Source: Kitasatospora gansuensis
Lineage (GTDB): Bacteria > Actinomycetota > Actinomycetes > Streptomycetales > Streptomycetaceae
Direction: 5' to 3'
Assembly: GCF_014203705.1 (NCBI RefSeq)
Contig: NZ_JACHJR010000001.1
Span: 868,001 to 932,000 of the forward strand
DNA: 64,000 bases
The notes under the pieces are model-generated. The model was given only the letters and a program-made list of their open reading frames with translations, had not been told where the DNA came from and searched no databases. The position numbers and the translations under genes are program-made. Below are positions 1 to 8,712 of the stretch, one piece after another. Within the stretch, counting starts at the first letter, position 1. The number at the start of each line of letters is the position of its first letter.

Positions 1-39
1 GGGGCCTTTCGAGGATCTGAACGGGTGTCAGGGGTGGGG

Positions 40-579
40 TCAGCGGGCGGAGCCGAAGGTGGAGTGCGGGGAGAGCCTCACCACCGGCGGCTCGCCCCAC
101 TCCGCCTCCCGGATCGCCTTCAGCGCGGCCTTGCGCTGCTCGCGGTCCAGTCGGTCGATGAAGATGATGCCGTCCAGGTGGTCGGTCTCGTGCTGGATGC
201 AGCGGGCCAGCAGCTGGGTGCCCTCGACGGTCACCGGCTCCCCGTACATGTCGAACCCCTTGGCCACCACGCCGAACGCCCGCTTGGTGTCGTACCGCAG
301 CCCGGGGAGCGAGAGGCAGCCCTCGGGGCCGTCCTGCTCCTCCTCGCTGAGCGACAGGTCCGGGTTGATCAGATGACCGACCACCCCGTCCACGTGGTAC
401 GTGAACACCCGGAGCGAGACGCCGAGTTGAGGCGCCGCCAGGCCCGCGCCGGGCGCGTCCAGCATGGTCTCGGTGAGGTCCTTCACCAGGCGCCGCAGCT
501 CCTTGTCGAAGGTGGTCACCGGCCGGGCCGTGGCCCGCAGCACCGGGTCACCGAATATCCGGATCGGCTGGATCGCCAT
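40..579 (-). CDS. def: Peptide deformylase
   Basis: Removes the N-formyl group from nascent proteins at the ribosome exit, as an Fe/Zn metalloenzyme. The 179-residue protein has the three diagnostic motifs in order: GAGLAAPQ (about 44-51), EGCLS with the metal-ligand Cys (about 86-90), and QHETDH with two ligand His and the catalytic Glu (about 129-134). The ATG at 579 is preferred because AGGAG lies 9 nt upstream; a TTG at 609 would add ten residues without a good ribosome binding site. It is transcribed away from the divergent helix-turn-helix gene at 782. Length and motifs are normal for an actinobacterial deformylase. The family call is firm; streptomycetes often carry more than one def, so which paralogue this is cannot be told. 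Confidence 0.95.
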   Translation of the reverse strand: MAIQPIRIFGDPVLRATARPVTTFDKELRRLVKDLTETMLDAPGAGLAAPQLGVSLRVFTYHVDGVVGHLINPDLSLSEEEQDGPEGCLSLPGLRYDTKRAFGVVAKGFDMYGEPVTVEGTQLLARCIQHETDHLDGIIFIDRLDREQRKAALKAIREAEWGEPPVVRLSPHSTFGSAR

Positions 580-781
580 ACCGCGGGTCTCCTGAGGGTC
601 GATCGACAACGGCCGGACCCAGTCTATGCAATCCCACCTGCCCGTTCGGCCGTGGTTCTGGCATATCCCGTCTGCTCCTTGCGCGTGACCACCCGCTCGT
701 TCGGGCGTTGGTCAAGTGGGATTGACCGGGCCGTACGAAGGCCCGGGCCGGAAAGACGTAGGGAAAGGTGGCACCACGGCC

Positions 782-1261
782 ATGGCCGAGCAGATCAACC
801 ACGACGCCCGGGCGCGGGCCAGCCTGCACCTGCTGGTGCGGGACATCGAACGGGTGCGGCGCCAGGTCGACGCCCTCCGCACCCTCACCGCCCAACTGGG
901 CAACGTCTACCGCCCACGACGGCCCAGCACCTCGGCCGGCTTCGTGGTCTACGGCCGGGCCCCCGCCCCCACCGTCCGGCTCGCCCAGGAACTCCGGGAG
1001 AGCGTCGAGACCCTGGTCGCGGCGGCCGTCGAGTTCGACCGCGCCCTCGGCTTCTCCTGGGACTCGGTCGGCTCCGCCCTCGGCGTCACCAAGCAGGCCG
1101 TCCACCGCCGCTACGGCATGCGCCGCCCCAGCGGCGAACTCCTCACCACCACCCTCCCCGCCCAACCCCGCCCCGAACCCGAGGACGAACTCCCACCCCT
1201 CACCCGCGCCATCCCCCCAGCACGCCAACCCGAACGCCCCAGCCTCCCCCTCCGGGGCTGA
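782..1261 (+). CDS. Small helix-turn-helix protein of unknown function
   Basis: A 159-residue protein not assigned to a named family. Residues about 10-85 look helical, with many Arg and Leu. A segment near 90-115 ([20 protein letters not shown]) resembles a sigma-factor or MerR-like helix-turn-helix that recognises DNA. The C-terminal 40 residues are Pro/Arg rich and probably disordered. The ATG follows a purine-rich GGGAAAGG. It is divergent from def with about 200 bp between, and its 3' end faces priA across a palindromic repeat. A role as a small DNA-binding regulator is inferred from the helix-turn-helix alone. Confidence 0.6.
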   Translation: MAEQINHDARARASLHLLVRDIERVRRQVDALRTLTAQLGNVYRPRRPSTSAGFVVYGRAPAPTVRLAQELRESVETLVAAAVEFDRALGFSWDSVGSALGVTKQAVHRRYGMRRPSGELLTTTLPAQPRPEPEDELPPLTRAIPPARQPERPSLPLRG

Positions 1262-1286
1262 GGCACACAGGCTGGCGGCAGCCGCT

Positions 1287-1438
1287 AGGGGCTCGGGGAA
1301 CTGCGACGCCGGCCTCAGGAGCGTGATCGCCGCGTAAAAGGTCAGGCACTTTCGCCTGAACGTCAGCCACGCCCGGGGTCTGCCACTCCCGCACTTTGAC
1401 CCCGCCCCGTGGCCGGCGTCGCAGTTCCCCGAGCCCCT
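1287..1438 (+). repeat. MITE-like palindromic repeat, copy 1
   Basis: A 152 bp element bounded by a perfect 28 bp inverted repeat (1287-1314 and 1411-1438). The arms carry GGGCTCGGGGAACTGCGAC. Inside is GGTCAGGCACTTTCGC (from 1340), shared with copies near 49.5 and 56.1 kb. This copy is about 30 bp longer than the others and shows a second GCACTTTGACCCC (1391-1403), consistent with an internal partial duplication. It lies between the convergent genes at 782 and 1458. It encodes no protein, so if mobile it would depend on a transposase elsewhere. The transcript could fold into a long hairpin and act as a terminator. Confidence 0.8.
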
Positions 1439-1457
1439 GCCTTCCGAACCACGTGCC

Positions 1458-3521
1458 TCAGCCGATGTCCGGCGGGTCGATCCGGATCCGGACCTGGTCC
1501 GGCGACCGCAGGGCGACCCGGGCGATCTGAGCCGCCTTCAGGGCAGCGGCCAGCACGGCCCCCTGACCGGGCGCCACCCGCAGCAGCGCCCGCTCCCACT
1601 CCTGCCCCCGCCCACCGGGGGCGGGTACCGGACCGAGCACGTCCGCCCCCTCGGGCAGCCGGATCAGCGACAGCAGATCCTCCACCGCCTGCGGAGCACC
1701 CGTCACCGAGGCCATCCGCGACACCGGCGGGAAGTGCAGCTGCGCCCGCTCCTCCAGCTCGACCGCCGCATGCCCGGCCGGATCCCACCGCACCAGCGCC
1801 TGCACCGGCCGTGCGGTGGGCTCCGCGACCACCACCACCGTCCCGCCCTCAGCAGCCGGCCGGACCAGGCCCGCAGCCGTCATCCACAGCCGCAGCGCCT
1901 CCTCGCCGGCCCGCAGGTCGGGCCGGCCGAGCAGCGCCCAGCCGTCCAGCAGCAGTGCGGCCGCGTACCCGCCTTCGGCCACCGGCTCGGCCCCGGGCGT
2001 CGAGATCACCAGCGCGGGCTCCCCCGACACCTCCGAGAGCACCGAGTCCCGCCCGGAGGTCCGGACCGGTACCCGGGGGAAGGCCTTGCCCAGCTCCTCC
2101 GCCGTCCGCTTGGCACCCACCACCTGCGCCCGCAGCCGGAACGACCCGCACTCCACGCAGTGCCACTCCGGCTCCGCCGTCCCGCACCACGCGCACTCCA
2201 GCACCGCCCCGGCGGCACCCGCCGCCAACGGCCCCTCGCAGTGCCGGCACCGCGCGGGAGTCCGGCACTGCGCGCAGGCCAGCCGGGGCGCGTACCCGCG
2301 CCGGGGCACCTGGATCAGCACCGGCCCCCGGGTGAGCGCGTCCCGCGCCGCCTCCCAGGCCGGCCGGGGCAGCCGGGCGTACTGGGCCGCGGCGTCCCGC
2401 CCCTGGTCCAGGTCGGTCACCGTACGCACCCTGGGGGCCACGGCCCGGACCGTCTCCCGGGCAGCGGCCAGCGGCCGCGCCCAGCCGGTACGCAGCAGCT
2501 GTGCGCCCTCCACCGTCACCGACAGCCCGCCGAGCAGGACGCCCGCGCCCTCCTCGGCCGCGCGCAGCAGCGCCACCTCGCGGACGTGCGGGTGCGGCGC
2601 TCGCTGGTCGCTGTGGCTGCCGTCGCCGTCGTTCCAGACCACCACCAGGCCCAGGTCCCGCACCGGCGCGAACATCGCGGCCCGGGTGCCGATCGCGGCC
2701 CGGACCGAGCCCCGGCTGACGGACAGCCAGCGGCGGTAGCGCTCCTTGGGCCCGAGGTCGGCCGCCAGCGCCGCGTGCCGCCCCTCGCCCAGCAGCTCGG
2801 TCAGCGCCGCGTCCACCCGCGCCACCGAGCGGCCCTCGGGCAGCACCACCAGCGCGCCCCGGCCACCGGCCAGGGTGGCGGCCACCGCGCGGGCGATCTC
2901 CTCGGGCCAGGTCGGCCCGGGCAGCGCGGTCCAGACCGCACGGGGCGCGCGGCCGTCCGCGAGCGCCGTCAAGTACTCCGCTCCGTCGACGTAGCGGTCC
3001 CAGCTGCCCACCGCCGGAAACCCGGGCGGCGGCAGCGGCTCGGGCGAGGGCTCGGCCTCCGCCTTGGCGTGCCTGGGCGGCACCGCCAGCTGCAGCACGT
3101 CGGCCAGCGACCCGGCATACCGGTCGGCGACCGTCCGGCAGAGCGTCAGCAGAGCGGGCGTCAGCACCCGCTCCGGGGACAGCACCTGGGCCAGCGGGGC
3201 CAGCACCCCGGGAAAGTCCGACGTGGCCAGCCGGGCGACCACGAAGCCGTCGTACAGCTCCCCGCCCTCGCGCCGCCCGCCGGCCCCGACCCGGGCGCCG
3301 AACCTGACCCGGACCCGGACGCCCGGCTGGGCCTCCTCGGCGAGGTTGGCGGGCACGGCGTAGTCGAAGAACTTGTCCAGGCTGAGCAGCCCCTTGTCGA
3401 CCACCACCCTGGCCACCGGCAGCTCGTCGGCCAGCAGCGCGCCACGCCACGTCCGGGGCTTGGCCCGGCGGACCGTGTCCCGGATGAAGGCCAACTGCTC
3501 ATCGGCGTCGTCTGTGCTCAT
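1458..3521 (-). CDS. priA: Primosomal protein N'-like protein (PriA, helicase-degenerate)
   Basis: Homologous to the replication-restart protein PriA, 687 residues. The zinc-binding region is clear: CAQCRTPARCRHC then CAWC and CVEC (about residues 370-420). The helicase signatures are gone: where other PriA proteins have the GxGKT P-loop there is LPGPTWPEEI, and the DEEH box is replaced by WNDGDG. Loss of ATPase motifs is known for actinobacterial PriA homologues, so this one probably works as a DNA- or protein-binding factor rather than a helicase. The start is uncertain: ATG at 3521 has GGAG only 2 nt away, and a TTG at 3539 is an alternative. It follows metK on the same strand after a hairpin. 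Confidence 0.85.
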   Translation of the reverse strand: MSTDDADEQLAFIRDTVRRAKPRTWRGALLADELPVARVVVDKGLLSLDKFFDYAVPANLAEEAQPGVRVRVRFGARVGAGGRREGGELYDGFVVARLATSDFPGVLAPLAQVLSPERVLTPALLTLCRTVADRYAGSLADVLQLAVPPRHAKAEAEPSPEPLPPPGFPAVGSWDRYVDGAEYLTALADGRAPRAVWTALPGPTWPEEIARAVAATLAGGRGALVVLPEGRSVARVDAALTELLGEGRHAALAADLGPKERYRRWLSVSRGSVRAAIGTRAAMFAPVRDLGLVVVWNDGDGSHSDQRAPHPHVREVALLRAAEEGAGVLLGGLSVTVEGAQLLRTGWARPLAAARETVRAVAPRVRTVTDLDQGRDAAAQYARLPRPAWEAARDALTRGPVLIQVPRRGYAPRLACAQCRTPARCRHCEGPLAAGAAGAVLECAWCGTAEPEWHCVECGSFRLRAQVVGAKRTAEELGKAFPRVPVRTSGRDSVLSEVSGEPALVISTPGAEPVAEGGYAAALLLDGWALLGRPDLRAGEEALRLWMTAAGLVRPAAEGGTVVVVAEPTARPVQALVRWDPAGHAAVELEERAQLHFPPVSRMASVTGAPQAVEDLLSLIRLPEGADVLGPVPAPGGRGQEWERALLRVAPGQGAVLAAALKAAQIARVALRSPDQVRIRIDPPDIG

Positions 3522-3561
3522 CGCTCCAACATCTACCAAACCCGACCGACAGAGACGCGAA

Positions 3562-3598
3562 AGGCGGCGGCCACCCCGTACCGGGATGACCGCCGCCT
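3562..3598 (-). terminator. Hairpin terminator after metK
   Basis: AGGCGGCGG (3562-3570) pairs with CCGCCGCCT (3590-3598). Inner bases pair with mismatches around a GTAC centre. It sits 10 bp past the metK stop and before priA. There is no clear T-run, as is common in GC-rich actinomycetes. Confidence 0.6.
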
Positions 3599-3607
3599 CA
3601 CGGTGGA

Positions 3608-4816
3608 TCAGGCGTTGACGGCCTTCTTCAGCTGCTCGACGCGGTCGGTGCGCTCCCAGGTGAAGTCGGCGTCCTCCCGGCCGAAGTGGCCGTACGCGGC
3701 GGTCTTCGCGTAGATCGGCCGCAGCAGGTCCAGGTCACGGATGATCGCGGCCGGACGCAGGTCGAAGACCTCGGAGACGGCGGCCTGGATCTTCAGGACC
3801 GGAACGGTCTCGGTGCCGAAGGTCTCGACGAACAGACCCACCGGCTCGGCCTTGCCGATCGCGTACGCGACCTGGACCTCGGCCCGCGAGGCCAGACCCG
3901 CGGCGACGATGTTCTTCGCCACCCAGCGCATCGCGTACGCGGCCGAGCGGTCCACCTTGGACGGGTCCTTGCCCGAGAACGCGCCACCACCGTGACGGGC
4001 CATGCCGCCGTACGTGTCAATGATGATCTTGCGGCCGGTCAGACCCGCGTCACCCATCGGGCCGCCGATCTCGAAACGACCGGTCGGGTTCACCAGCAGC
4101 CGGTACCCCTCGGTCACCAGCTTGATGCCGTCGTCCGCCAGCCGCTTCAGCTCCGGCTCCACCACGAACTCACGGATGTCCGGCGTCAGCAGCGACTCCA
4201 GGTCGATGTCACTCGCGTGCTGCGAGGACACGACCACCGTGTCGAGGCGGACGGCCTTGTCACCGTCGTACTCGATGGTGACCTGGGTCTTGCCGTCGGG
4301 ACGCAGGTACGGGATCTGCCCGTTCTTGCGCACCTCCGACAGCCGCTTGGAGAGCCGGTGCGCCAGCGTGATCGGCAGCGGCATCAGCTCCGGCGTCTCA
4401 TCGCTCGCGTAGCCGAACATCAGGCCCTGGTCGCCCGCGCCCTGCTTGTCCAGGTCGTCCTCATCGCCCTCCACCCGGGCCTCGTGCGAAGTGTCGACAC
4501 CCTGCGCGATGTCGGGCGACTGCGCACCGATGGACACCGACACGCCGCACGAGGCACCGTCGAAGCCCTTCTTCGACGAGTCGTAACCGATCTCCAGGAT
4601 CTTGTCCCGGACGAGCTGCGCGATCGGCGCGTACGCCTTGGTGGTGACCTCACCGGCGATGTGCACCTGACCGGTGGTGATCAGCGTCTCCACGGCGACC
4701 CGAGACTTCGGGTCCTCCCGCAGAAGGGCGTCCAGGATGGTGTCGCTGATCTGGTCAGCGATCTTGTCGGGGTGTCCCTCGGTGACGGACTCCGAGGTGA
4801 ACAGGCGGCGAGACAC
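3608..4816 (-). CDS. metK: S-adenosylmethionine synthetase
   Basis: Makes S-adenosylmethionine from methionine and ATP, releasing phosphate and pyrophosphate; a cytoplasmic tetramer in the family. The 402-residue protein has the ATP-binding [12 protein letters not shown] near the N-terminus, [10 protein letters not shown] in the middle and [17 protein letters not shown] (about 260-276), all intact. The start follows AGGGAGC. The 130 bp between it and coaBC holds its promoter; no SAM riboswitch fold was recognised there. In streptomycetes SAM supply also affects secondary metabolism and development, but nothing here shows special control. Length is standard. Confidence 0.97.
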   Translation of the reverse strand: MSRRLFTSESVTEGHPDKIADQISDTILDALLREDPKSRVAVETLITTGQVHIAGEVTTKAYAPIAQLVRDKILEIGYDSSKKGFDGASCGVSVSIGAQSPDIAQGVDTSHEARVEGDEDDLDKQGAGDQGLMFGYASDETPELMPLPITLAHRLSKRLSEVRKNGQIPYLRPDGKTQVTIEYDGDKAVRLDTVVVSSQHASDIDLESLLTPDIREFVVEPELKRLADDGIKLVTEGYRLLVNPTGRFEIGGPMGDAGLTGRKIIIDTYGGMARHGGGAFSGKDPSKVDRSAAYAMRWVAKNIVAAGLASRAEVQVAYAIGKAEPVGLFVETFGTETVPVLKIQAAVSEVFDLRPAAIIRDLDLLRPIYAKTAAYGHFGREDADFTWERTDRVEQLKKAVNA

Positions 4817-4948
4817 AGCGCTCCCTGGGGTTGCAGCGGCTGCTGACTGAATGCCCAGCTTGGTCCGGGCATCCGGAAAGACTTTGATTCCTGGAGTCTA
4901 ACGGTCGGCAATCGGCCCAAGGCAATCCCCCTCAACAAGTGAGATGCA

Positions 4949-6166
4949 TCAGACCCTTTTGTCGAACCGGGCCACCACGGCGTCCCAGACCGCGTCGGCC
5001 AGTGATTCCTTGGGCCCGTCGGCGATCTCGGCCTCCGCGCCGTCCGCGCTGAGCAGAACTGCGGAGTTGGTATCCCGCCCGAAGGCCTTACCCCCGCCCA
5101 CTTCGTTGACGACCAGCAGATCGCAGCCCTTCCGGGCCAGCTTGGCCCGGCCGTTGGCCAGCACGTCGTCGGTCTCGGCCGCGAATCCGACCACCAGTTG
5201 GCCGGAACGGGCGCGGTGCGCGGAGAGCTCGGCCAGGATGTCGGGATTGCGGACCAGCGCGACCGGCGCGGGCTCCACGCCGTCCTTCTTCTTGATCTTG
5301 CCGGTGGCGTACTCGGCCGGCCGGAAGTCGGCCACCGCCGCGGCCATCACCACCGCGTCAGCGTCGGCCACCGCCTTCAGCGCCGCCTCGCGCAGCTCGA
5401 GGGCGGTGGAGACGTGCACCACGTCCACCCCGGCCGGGTCGGGCAGCGTCGCGTTGGCGGAGAGCAGGGTGACCCTGGCGCCCCGGGCGGCGGCCGTGAC
5501 GGCCAGCGCGTAGCCCTGCTTGCCGGAGGACAGGTTGCCCAGGTAGCGGACCGGGTCGAGCGGCTCCCGGGTGCCGCCGGCCGAGACCACCACATGACGG
5601 CCGGTCAGGTCGGCGGTCAGCTCGCCGCGGGCCAGCACCCGGCGACAGGACTCGAAGATCGCGGCGGGCTCGGGCAGCCGGCCCTTGCCGGTGTCGACGC
5701 CGGTGAGCCGGCCGACGGCGGGCTCCAGCACGATCACGCCCCGGCGGCGCAGCGTGGCGACGTTCTCCTGGGTGGCGGGGTGCTCCCACATCTCGGTGTG
5801 CATGGCGGGGGCCAACACCACCGGACAGCGCGCGGTCAGCAGCGTGTTGGTGAGCAGGTCGTCGGCCAGCCCGTGGGCGGCCTTGGCCATCAGGTCGGCG
5901 GTGGCCGGGGCCACCACCACCAGATCGGCCTGCTGGCCGATCCGCACGTGCGGGACCTCGTGCACCCGCTCCCAGGTCTCGGTGGCCGCCGGACGGCCGG
6001 ACAGCGCCGCCCAGGTGGCCTCGCCGACGAAGTGCAGCGCGGCGGCGGTCGGCACCACGGTGACCTGGTGCCCCGACTCGGTGAACCGGCGCAGCAGCTC
6101 GCAGGCCTTGTACGCGGCGATGCCGCCGCTCACGCCGAGGACGACCTTGGGCGGGCTGGCATTCAT
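4949..6166 (-). CDS. coaBC: Bifunctional phosphopantothenoylcysteine decarboxylase / phosphopantothenate-cysteine ligase
   Basis: Two steps of coenzyme A synthesis in one protein of 405 residues. The N-terminal flavin-dependent decarboxylase (CoaC, about 1-190) begins KVVLGVSGGIAAYK and contains APAMHTEMWEHPAT; the usual Asn of the PAMN motif is His, a variant I recall from other actinobacterial Dfp proteins. The C-terminal CTP-dependent ligase (CoaB) has VSAGGTREPLDPVRYLGN and KIKKKDG. It follows rpoZ after a strong hairpin and precedes metK on the same strand. Length and domain order are normal, and this is expected to be an essential housekeeping gene. Confidence 0.96.
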   Translation of the reverse strand: MNASPPKVVLGVSGGIAAYKACELLRRFTESGHQVTVVPTAAALHFVGEATWAALSGRPAATETWERVHEVPHVRIGQQADLVVVAPATADLMAKAAHGLADDLLTNTLLTARCPVVLAPAMHTEMWEHPATQENVATLRRRGVIVLEPAVGRLTGVDTGKGRLPEPAAIFESCRRVLARGELTADLTGRHVVVSAGGTREPLDPVRYLGNLSSGKQGYALAVTAAARGARVTLLSANATLPDPAGVDVVHVSTALELREAALKAVADADAVVMAAAVADFRPAEYATGKIKKKDGVEPAPVALVRNPDILAELSAHRARSGQLVVGFAAETDDVLANGRAKLARKGCDLLVVNEVGGGKAFGRDTNSAVLLSADGAEAEIADGPKESLADAVWDAVVARFDKRV

Positions 6167-6249
6167 CGCGGGCTCTCTCTGCCGAAGGGCGGGACGTGGC
6201 CAACCCTACGGCGCATCAGATCCGCGCCGCACCATGGCCCTGGACACAC

Positions 6250-6287
6250 GGAAGGGCCCGCCGGAGCGAACTCCGGCGGGCCCTTCC
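6250..6287 (-). terminator. Strong hairpin terminator after rpoZ
   Basis: A perfect 17 bp stem (6250-6266 with 6271-6287) and a 4-base CGAA loop, starting 15 bp beyond the rpoZ stop. There is no T-run. It separates rpoZ from coaBC. Confidence 0.75.
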
Positions 6288-6302
6288 ACTGAGCGACGTG
6301 GC

Positions 6303-6569
6303 TCAGGCGGCGTCGATGGCCTCAGCGGTGAGCATGCCCGCGTTGATCTCGCGCAGCGCGATCGACAGCGGCTTCTCGTGCACGTGGGTGTCCACCAGCG
6401 GGCCGACGTACTCGAGGAGACCCTCACCCAGCTGGGAGTAGTACGCGTTGATCTGACGGGCGCGCTTGGCGGCGTAGATCACCAGGCTGTACTTCGAGTC
6501 CGTGGCCTCGAGCAGCTCGTCGATCGGCGGGTTGATGATGCCCTCGGGCGCGGTCATGGAAGAGGACAC
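6303..6569 (-). CDS. rpoZ: RNA polymerase omega subunit
   Basis: Small RNA polymerase subunit that helps assemble and stabilise the beta-prime subunit. The 88-residue sequence has the family core [20 protein letters not shown] and [15 protein letters not shown]. The start is taken as GTG at 6569 because GGAAGG lies 8 nt upstream and actinobacterial omega begins with this short Ser run; an ATG four codons later is less well placed. It sits between gmk and coaBC, as in many bacteria, where gmk-rpoZ is a common pair. Confidence 0.95.
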   Translation of the reverse strand: MSSSMTAPEGIINPPIDELLEATDSKYSLVIYAAKRARQINAYYSQLGEGLLEYVGPLVDTHVHEKPLSIALREINAGMLTAEAIDAA

Positions 6570-6628
6570 GCGAAAACCTTCCGCAAAGAATGAGAAAGAC
6601 AGAATGCTGATCAGATCACAAGATCCGA

Positions 6629-7186
6629 TCAGGCCACACCGAGCAAGGCTAGCAGTTCGGTCGCTACCTGCTCGACCGACCTGTTGACAAGGGTCGTGTC
6701 GAACTCGCTCTCGGCGGCCAGCTCCACCTTCGCGGCCTCGAGCCGACGGTCGATCACGTCCTGCGGCTCGGTGCCCCGGCCGGTGAGCCGGCGGACCAGC
6801 TCGTCCCAGCTCGGCGGGCCCAGGAAGACCAGGCGCGCCTCGGGCATCGACTCGCGGACCTGCCGGGCCCCCTGGAGGTCGATCTCCAGCAGCACCGGGA
6901 CGCCGTTCTCCAGCTTCTCCAGCACCGCCGCACGCGGGGTGCCGTACCGGTTCCCGGCGAAGACGGCCCACTCCAGCAGCTCGCCGTTGGCGATCAGCTT
7001 CTCGAACTCGTCGTTGTCGACGAAGTAGTAGTGGACCCCGTTCTTCTCGCCGGGCCTCGGGTGCCGGGTGGTCACCGACACCGAGAGCCAGAGCTCGGGG
7101 TGCTGCTTCCTCAGATGAGCGACGACCGTGCTCTTGCCGACCCCCGAAGGGCCGGAGAGCACGGTCAGCCGCGGACGTTCACTCAT
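6629..7186 (-). CDS. gmk: Guanylate kinase
   Basis: Phosphorylates GMP to GDP with ATP, and is also a target of (p)ppGpp in some bacteria. The 185-residue protein starts [20 protein letters not shown] with a perfect P-loop, followed by the GMP-binding [17 protein letters not shown] and [11 protein letters not shown]. An upstream in-frame extension is rejected because it has no family similarity. It lies between ihf and rpoZ on the same strand and is probably cotranscribed with rpoZ; the gap of about 60 bp shows no hairpin. Confidence 0.96.
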   Translation of the reverse strand: MSERPRLTVLSGPSGVGKSTVVAHLRKQHPELWLSVSVTTRHPRPGEKNGVHYYFVDNDEFEKLIANGELLEWAVFAGNRYGTPRAAVLEKLENGVPVLLEIDLQGARQVRESMPEARLVFLGPPSWDELVRRLTGRGTEPQDVIDRRLEAAKVELAAESEFDTTLVNRSVEQVATELLALLGVA

Positions 7187-7258
7187 GCACCGATTATCCC
7201 GGATCGCGGACGGTCCGGGGACCACCGGGTCGCGACCCGGTGTCGGCGCAGGAGGCGA

Positions 7259-7585
7259 TCAGGAGGCGGTGCTGCCGAACTCCCGCTCCAGGGAGGCGAT
7301 CTGGTTCGTCCCGAGGCCGCGGACCCGACGGCTCTCGGAGATACCCAGACGCTCCATGATCTGCTTGGCGCGGACCTTGCCGACGCCCGGCATGCTCTCC
7401 AGGAGAGCGGAGACCTTCATCTTGCCGATGACCTCGTCATCGGCCTTGCCCGCCTTGATCACGTCGTGCAGCGAAGCGCCGGCGTGCTTCAGCTTGTTCT
7501 TCACATCGGCGCGCTTCCGACGGGCTTCGGCAGCCTTGGCGAGCGCAGCGGTGCGCTGTTCAGGGGTAAGGGGCGGAAGAGCCAC
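7259..7585 (-). CDS. ihf: Actinobacterial integration host factor (sIHF/mIHF)
   Basis: A nucleoid-associated DNA-binding protein of actinobacteria, unrelated to E. coli IHF. The 108-residue sequence has the family's helix-two-turn-helix core SLLESMPGVGKVRAKQIMERLG (shown here in two parts: SALLESMPGVGKVRA and KQIMERLGISESRRVRG) and ends IASLEREFG. The GTG at 7585 is chosen because GAGGTGAA lies just upstream and mature family members begin MALPPLTPEQ. It is upstream of gmk as in other streptomycetes, and in Streptomyces it affects chromosome condensation in spores and antibiotic production. It is separated from pyrF by a terminator, so it has its own promoter within 7586-7765. Confidence 0.95.
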   Translation of the reverse strand: MALPPLTPEQRTAALAKAAEARRKRADVKNKLKHAGASLHDVIKAGKADDEVIGKMKVSALLESMPGVGKVRAKQIMERLGISESRRVRGLGTNQIASLEREFGSTAS

Positions 7586-7765
7586 GCCGTTCACCTCAGG
7601 GTGTGGAAGGAAGGGATGAGCTATGACTGGTTGGTGCCTGAAGTACACCGATCGCAGGGTGAACCCAAGGGCTCTGACCTGCAAAAGCGACGATTCCCGC
7701 CGCCCCTCGGTGACCTCCCGCCGGACACTACCCAACTTGAGGCCGCACGTCAGGAGAAGAACACG

Positions 7766-7801
7766 AAAAGTCCTGGTCAGCCGAGGTCGACCAGGACTTT
7801 T
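7766..7801 (-). terminator. Intrinsic terminator of the pyr operon
   Basis: A perfect 13 bp stem (7766-7778 with 7789-7801), ten-base loop, with A/T tracts at both ends (AAAAG...CTTTT). It could work in both directions. It lies 67 bp beyond the pyrF stop and before the ihf promoter region. Confidence 0.85.
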
Positions 7802-7868
7802 CCGGGCAAATCAACCGGCCTGACGGCCCGTCCGACCGGCCAGTGTGACGCTCCTCACGTGGGGCCGG

Positions 7869-8702
7869 CTACTTCACCGCCGCCGCGATCTCCTCGACGA
7901 AGCGCGCCGAGGCCGCCCGCAGGGCCGCCACCGAGGGGCCGTGCTTGAGGATGTCGCGGCTCACGCTGGGCACCACGTTGCGCACCGAGTCGCCGAACAC
8001 CCGGGGCAGGTCGGCCGCGGTGGCCCCCTGGGCGCCGACGCCCGGAGCCAGCAGCGGGCCGTTGATGGCGAGGTCCGCACCGGCCTCGGCGAGGGTCGCG
8101 CCGACCACCGCGCCGAACGACCCGAGCGGCTCGGCGCCCTTGTTCTCCGCCGCCAGCCGGTTCAGCACGCCCTGCGCCACGCTCACGCCGTCGGCGCCGA
8201 CCGCGCGCTGCACCTCGTGCCCCTCCGGGTTGGAGGTGAGCGCCAGCGCGAACAGGCCGCAGCCGTTCGCCCGGGCCAGGTCGACGGCCGGCTGCAGCGA
8301 GCCGAAGCCCAGGTACGGACTGACCGTCAGGGCGTCCGAGAACAGCGCGCGGTCCGGAGAGAGGAAGGTCTCCGCGTACGCGGCCATGGTGGAGCCGATG
8401 TCGCCGCGCTTGGCGTCCATCAGCACCAGCGCCCCGGCCTCCCTGGCCTCGGTGACCGAGCGCTCCAGCACCGCGATGCCCCGGGAGCCGAACCGCTCGA
8501 AGAACGCGGCCTGCGGCTTGAGCACCGCGACCTCCCCGGCCAGCGCCTCCACCACGGTGCGGCTGAACGTCTCCAGACCGGCGAGGTCGTCGTTCAGGCC
8601 CCAGGCGGTGAGCAGCGAGGCGTGCGGGTCGATGCCGACGCAGAGCCGGCCGCGGGTCTCCAGGGCGGCGTGCAGACGGGCACCGAAGGGAGCGAGGGTC
8701 AT
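7869..8702 (-). CDS. pyrF: Orotidine 5'-phosphate decarboxylase
   Basis: Last step of UMP synthesis: OMP to UMP plus CO2. The 277-residue protein is of the longer subfamily found in actinobacteria, with VGIDPH near the N-terminus and the catalytic LVLMDAKRGDIGSTM (Asp-Lys-Asp) in the middle, then a late APGVGAQG phosphate-binding loop. The ATG at 8702 gives the family's usual N-terminus. It follows the class 1B pyrD by 10 bp and is the last gene of the operon before the intrinsic terminator. Confidence 0.96.
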   Translation of the reverse strand: MTLAPFGARLHAALETRGRLCVGIDPHASLLTAWGLNDDLAGLETFSRTVVEALAGEVAVLKPQAAFFERFGSRGIAVLERSVTEAREAGALVLMDAKRGDIGSTMAAYAETFLSPDRALFSDALTVSPYLGFGSLQPAVDLARANGCGLFALALTSNPEGHEVQRAVGADGVSVAQGVLNRLAAENKGAEPLGSFGAVVGATLAEAGADLAINGPLLAPGVGAQGATAADLPRVFGDSVRNVVPSVSRDILKHGPSVAALRAASARFVEEIAAAVK

Positions 8703-8712
8703 GGATGGCCTT

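Noticed and set aside
548..1228. Open frame opposite the def upstream region and the helix-turn-helix gene
   Set aside because: Gly-rich low-complexity translation with no motif; the plus-strand frame has a better ribosome binding site and helix-turn-helix.
4817..4948. Possible SAM riboswitch before metK
   Set aside because: No conserved SAM-I or SAM-II helices or pseudoknot could be made from this 130 bp, and such switches are not usual for metK in streptomycetes.
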